Source: Paenirhodobacter populi (GTDB taxonomy: Bacteria; Pseudomonadota; Alphaproteobacteria; Rhodobacterales; Rhodobacteraceae). Taken from it: DNA of 64,000 nt. The stretch's first letter is position 1. Each line of letters begins with the position of its first letter. This document shows, in pieces, positions 62,875-64,000 of the stretch. The position numbers were made by a program, and so were the translations under genes. Location: NCBI RefSeq assembly GCF_004022215.1, contig NZ_SAUZ01000012.1:1-64000 (forward strand), read 5' to 3'. The notes under the pieces are model-generated. The model saw nothing but the letters and a program-made list of their open reading frames with translations, ran no database searches and had not been told where the DNA came from.

Positions 62875-63666
62875 TCAGGATTTCTGGCAGGTGTTCACGA
62901 TCAGCACAATGGCGATGATAAACCCGGTCCAGAGTGTTGAAATCGCAGCGATAGTCGGGTCGATCTGGTCACGCAGCGACAAAAACATCAGCTTTGGCAA
63001 TGTGCTGTTTGCTCCGCCGGAGACGAAGATCGAAATGACCGCTTCGTCGAGCGACGTGAGAAAGGCCATCAGCGCCGCGGCAAGGAAAGAAAAGCGCAAC
63101 TGCGGCACCATGATTCCGGCAAGCCCCCTGAACCAGCCCGCACCAAGGCTGCGCGCCGCCATGACCTGTGCCCAGTCAAAGCGATTGACTGCGGGAGCAA
63201 GCACGATCACCACGACCGGAATGGCCAGAACCGCGTGACCGATCAACACACCCGCCACGGTGCCGATCAGCTTCATTTTGGCCAGCACGAAGAACAGGCC
63301 GATTGCAAGCAGGATGCCCGGCAGGATCGAGGGCATCAGGACATAGCCGTAGATCGCCCGCGACGCCTTACCGCTCAGCCGGTTCATTCCCACGCAGCAC
63401 AGGAAGCCCAGAGGCACCGCCACCATCGGGGTCAGCACGCCGAGGAGGATGCTGGTCCGGAGCGCCGCCATCCAGGCGCCGGACCCGAAGAAATTCTCAT
63501 ACCATCGCAAGGACAGGCTGCGTGGCGGGAACTCCAAGAGATTCGAGCCCGAGAAGGACAGGGGGATCACCACCAGCGTCGGCAGCACGAGGAAGGTCAG
63601 AACCAGTGCTGCGAGCAGCCACAACAGAAACCGGCCGAGACGATTGTCGGGATAGGCATCAAGCAT
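62875..63666 (-). CDS. Polyamine-type ABC permease (PotC-like)
   Basis: 263 residues, six hydrophobic segments with KASRAIYGYVLMPSILPGIL and the EAA loop VMAARSLGAGWFRGLAGIMV. Starts 3 bases after the stop of the next permease upstream. Together with it and the MTA-phosphorylase-like gene it forms an operon that continues beyond the window. Confidence 0.9.
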   Translation of the reverse strand: MLDAYPDNRLGRFLLWLLAALVLTFLVLPTLVVIPLSFSGSNLLEFPPRSLSLRWYENFFGSGAWMAALRTSILLGVLTPMVAVPLGFLCCVGMNRLSGKASRAIYGYVLMPSILPGILLAIGLFFVLAKMKLIGTVAGVLIGHAVLAIPVVVIVLAPAVNRFDWAQVMAARSLGAGWFRGLAGIMVPQLRFSFLAAALMAFLTSLDEAVISIFVSGGANSTLPKLMFLSLRDQIDPTIAAISTLWTGFIIAIVLIVNTCQKS

Positions 63667-63669
63667 GAA

Positions 63670-64000
63670 TCATCCTCCGACGCGGTGGCGGCGCAGCAGG
63701 CGCATCGCACCAAACAGGGTGGCGGCAACTATGGCGACGAGAACCAGCAGCAATACTCCGAGCGCGCTGGCTGCGCCCCAGTTCTGGAAGGTGGAGAGAG
63801 TGCGCTCCATGCGGATGGCGATAGGCGCGACCTTGCCGCCGCCCAGGATCGCCGGGGTGATGAAGAAGCCGAGCGTGTAGATGAAGACAATCGTCCCGCC
63901 GGAAACGATGCCTCCCATGGACAGCGGCAGGATCACCGTCCAGAAGCTGTGCCAGAGGCTTGCGCCCATGCTGGCGGCGGCGCGGACCGCATTGGCGTCG
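63670..64000 (-). CDS. Polyamine-type ABC permease (PotB-like), 3' part (5' end outside window)
   Basis: About 109 residues are visible, beginning ANAVRAAASMGASLWHSFWT, which is the EAA loop, then three hydrophobic segments and a basic C-terminus (MRLLRRHRVGG). The N-terminal two-thirds lies past base 64000. Its ATPase and binding protein are presumably further upstream. Confidence 0.88.
   Translation of the reverse strand, partial: DANAVRAAASMGASLWHSFWTVILPLSMGGIVSGGTIVFIYTLGFFITPAILGGGKVAPIAIRMERTLSTFQNWGAASALGVLLLVLVAIVAATLFGAMRLLRRHRVGG

Overview
The window is a dense, GC-rich chromosomal segment. It suggests an alphaproteobacterium, most likely near Paracoccaceae/Rhodobacteraceae. The grounds are an AapJQMP-type amino-acid transporter, a fused LivM-LivG protein, a PucR regulator, many ABC-type uptake operons and uniformly high-GC codon use. 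This is inference from gene content. No rRNA, tRNA or CRISPR array was seen.

Layout. (1) 1-16.1 kb: the 3' end of a dihydrolipoamide dehydrogenase gene; a divergent pair of a large FAD/Fe-S D-2-hydroxyacid dehydrogenase and a LysR regulator; then a leftward operon livJ-livH-livMG-livF-SDR-AroE-like-GMC oxidoreductase-aldehyde dehydrogenase-OYE with a divergent GntR regulator. (2) 16.1-16.8 kb: scar with a Fic-family pseudogene and an IS481 transposase shard. (3) 16.8-23.7 kb: fold-type IV transaminase, polyamine-type ABC transporter and a MocR regulator. (4) 23.7-24.2 kb: scar with an ISL3 transposase remnant. (5) 24.2-30.2 kb: GntR regulator, aapJQMP and threonine aldolase. (6) 30.2-31.9 kb: scar with a frameshifted large serine recombinase and a trbL shard from a conjugative element. 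(7) 31.9-45.1 kb: a complete aerobic nicotinate pathway: nicA-nicB and nicC rightward; nicE-nicD-nicX-nicF-NCS2 permease-flavin reductase-xdhC leftward; MarR and TetR regulators. (8) 45.1-51.2 kb: a second Liv-type transporter ending in an unknown membrane protein. (9) 51.5-60.9 kb: decaying accessory DNA with a broken polyamine-type ABC transporter, a flavin monooxygenase/PucR pair, proV/proW remnants, and one MFS gene split into two opposed halves by an apparent 5.25-kb inversion. (10) 61.3-64 kb: a MobA/MocA-like nucleotidyltransferase, an MTA-phosphorylase-like gene and polyamine-type permeases running off the end.

How it fits together. The strongest functional call is nicotinate to fumarate: NicAB hydroxylates nicotinate, NicC makes 2,5-dihydroxypyridine, NicX opens the ring, NicD deformylates, NicF deamidates and NicE isomerises maleate to fumarate. 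XdhC in the operon, and perhaps the MocA-like enzyme at 61.3 kb, would serve the NicB molybdenum cofactor. A motif ATTTGTG(TG)CAC recurs before nicE, nicR-like and nicA, with a partial copy before nicC, and is a candidate operator. The other modules each pair an importer with a few enzymes and a regulator, and three of the junctions between modules hold mobile-element scars. The region reads as a mosaic catabolic island.
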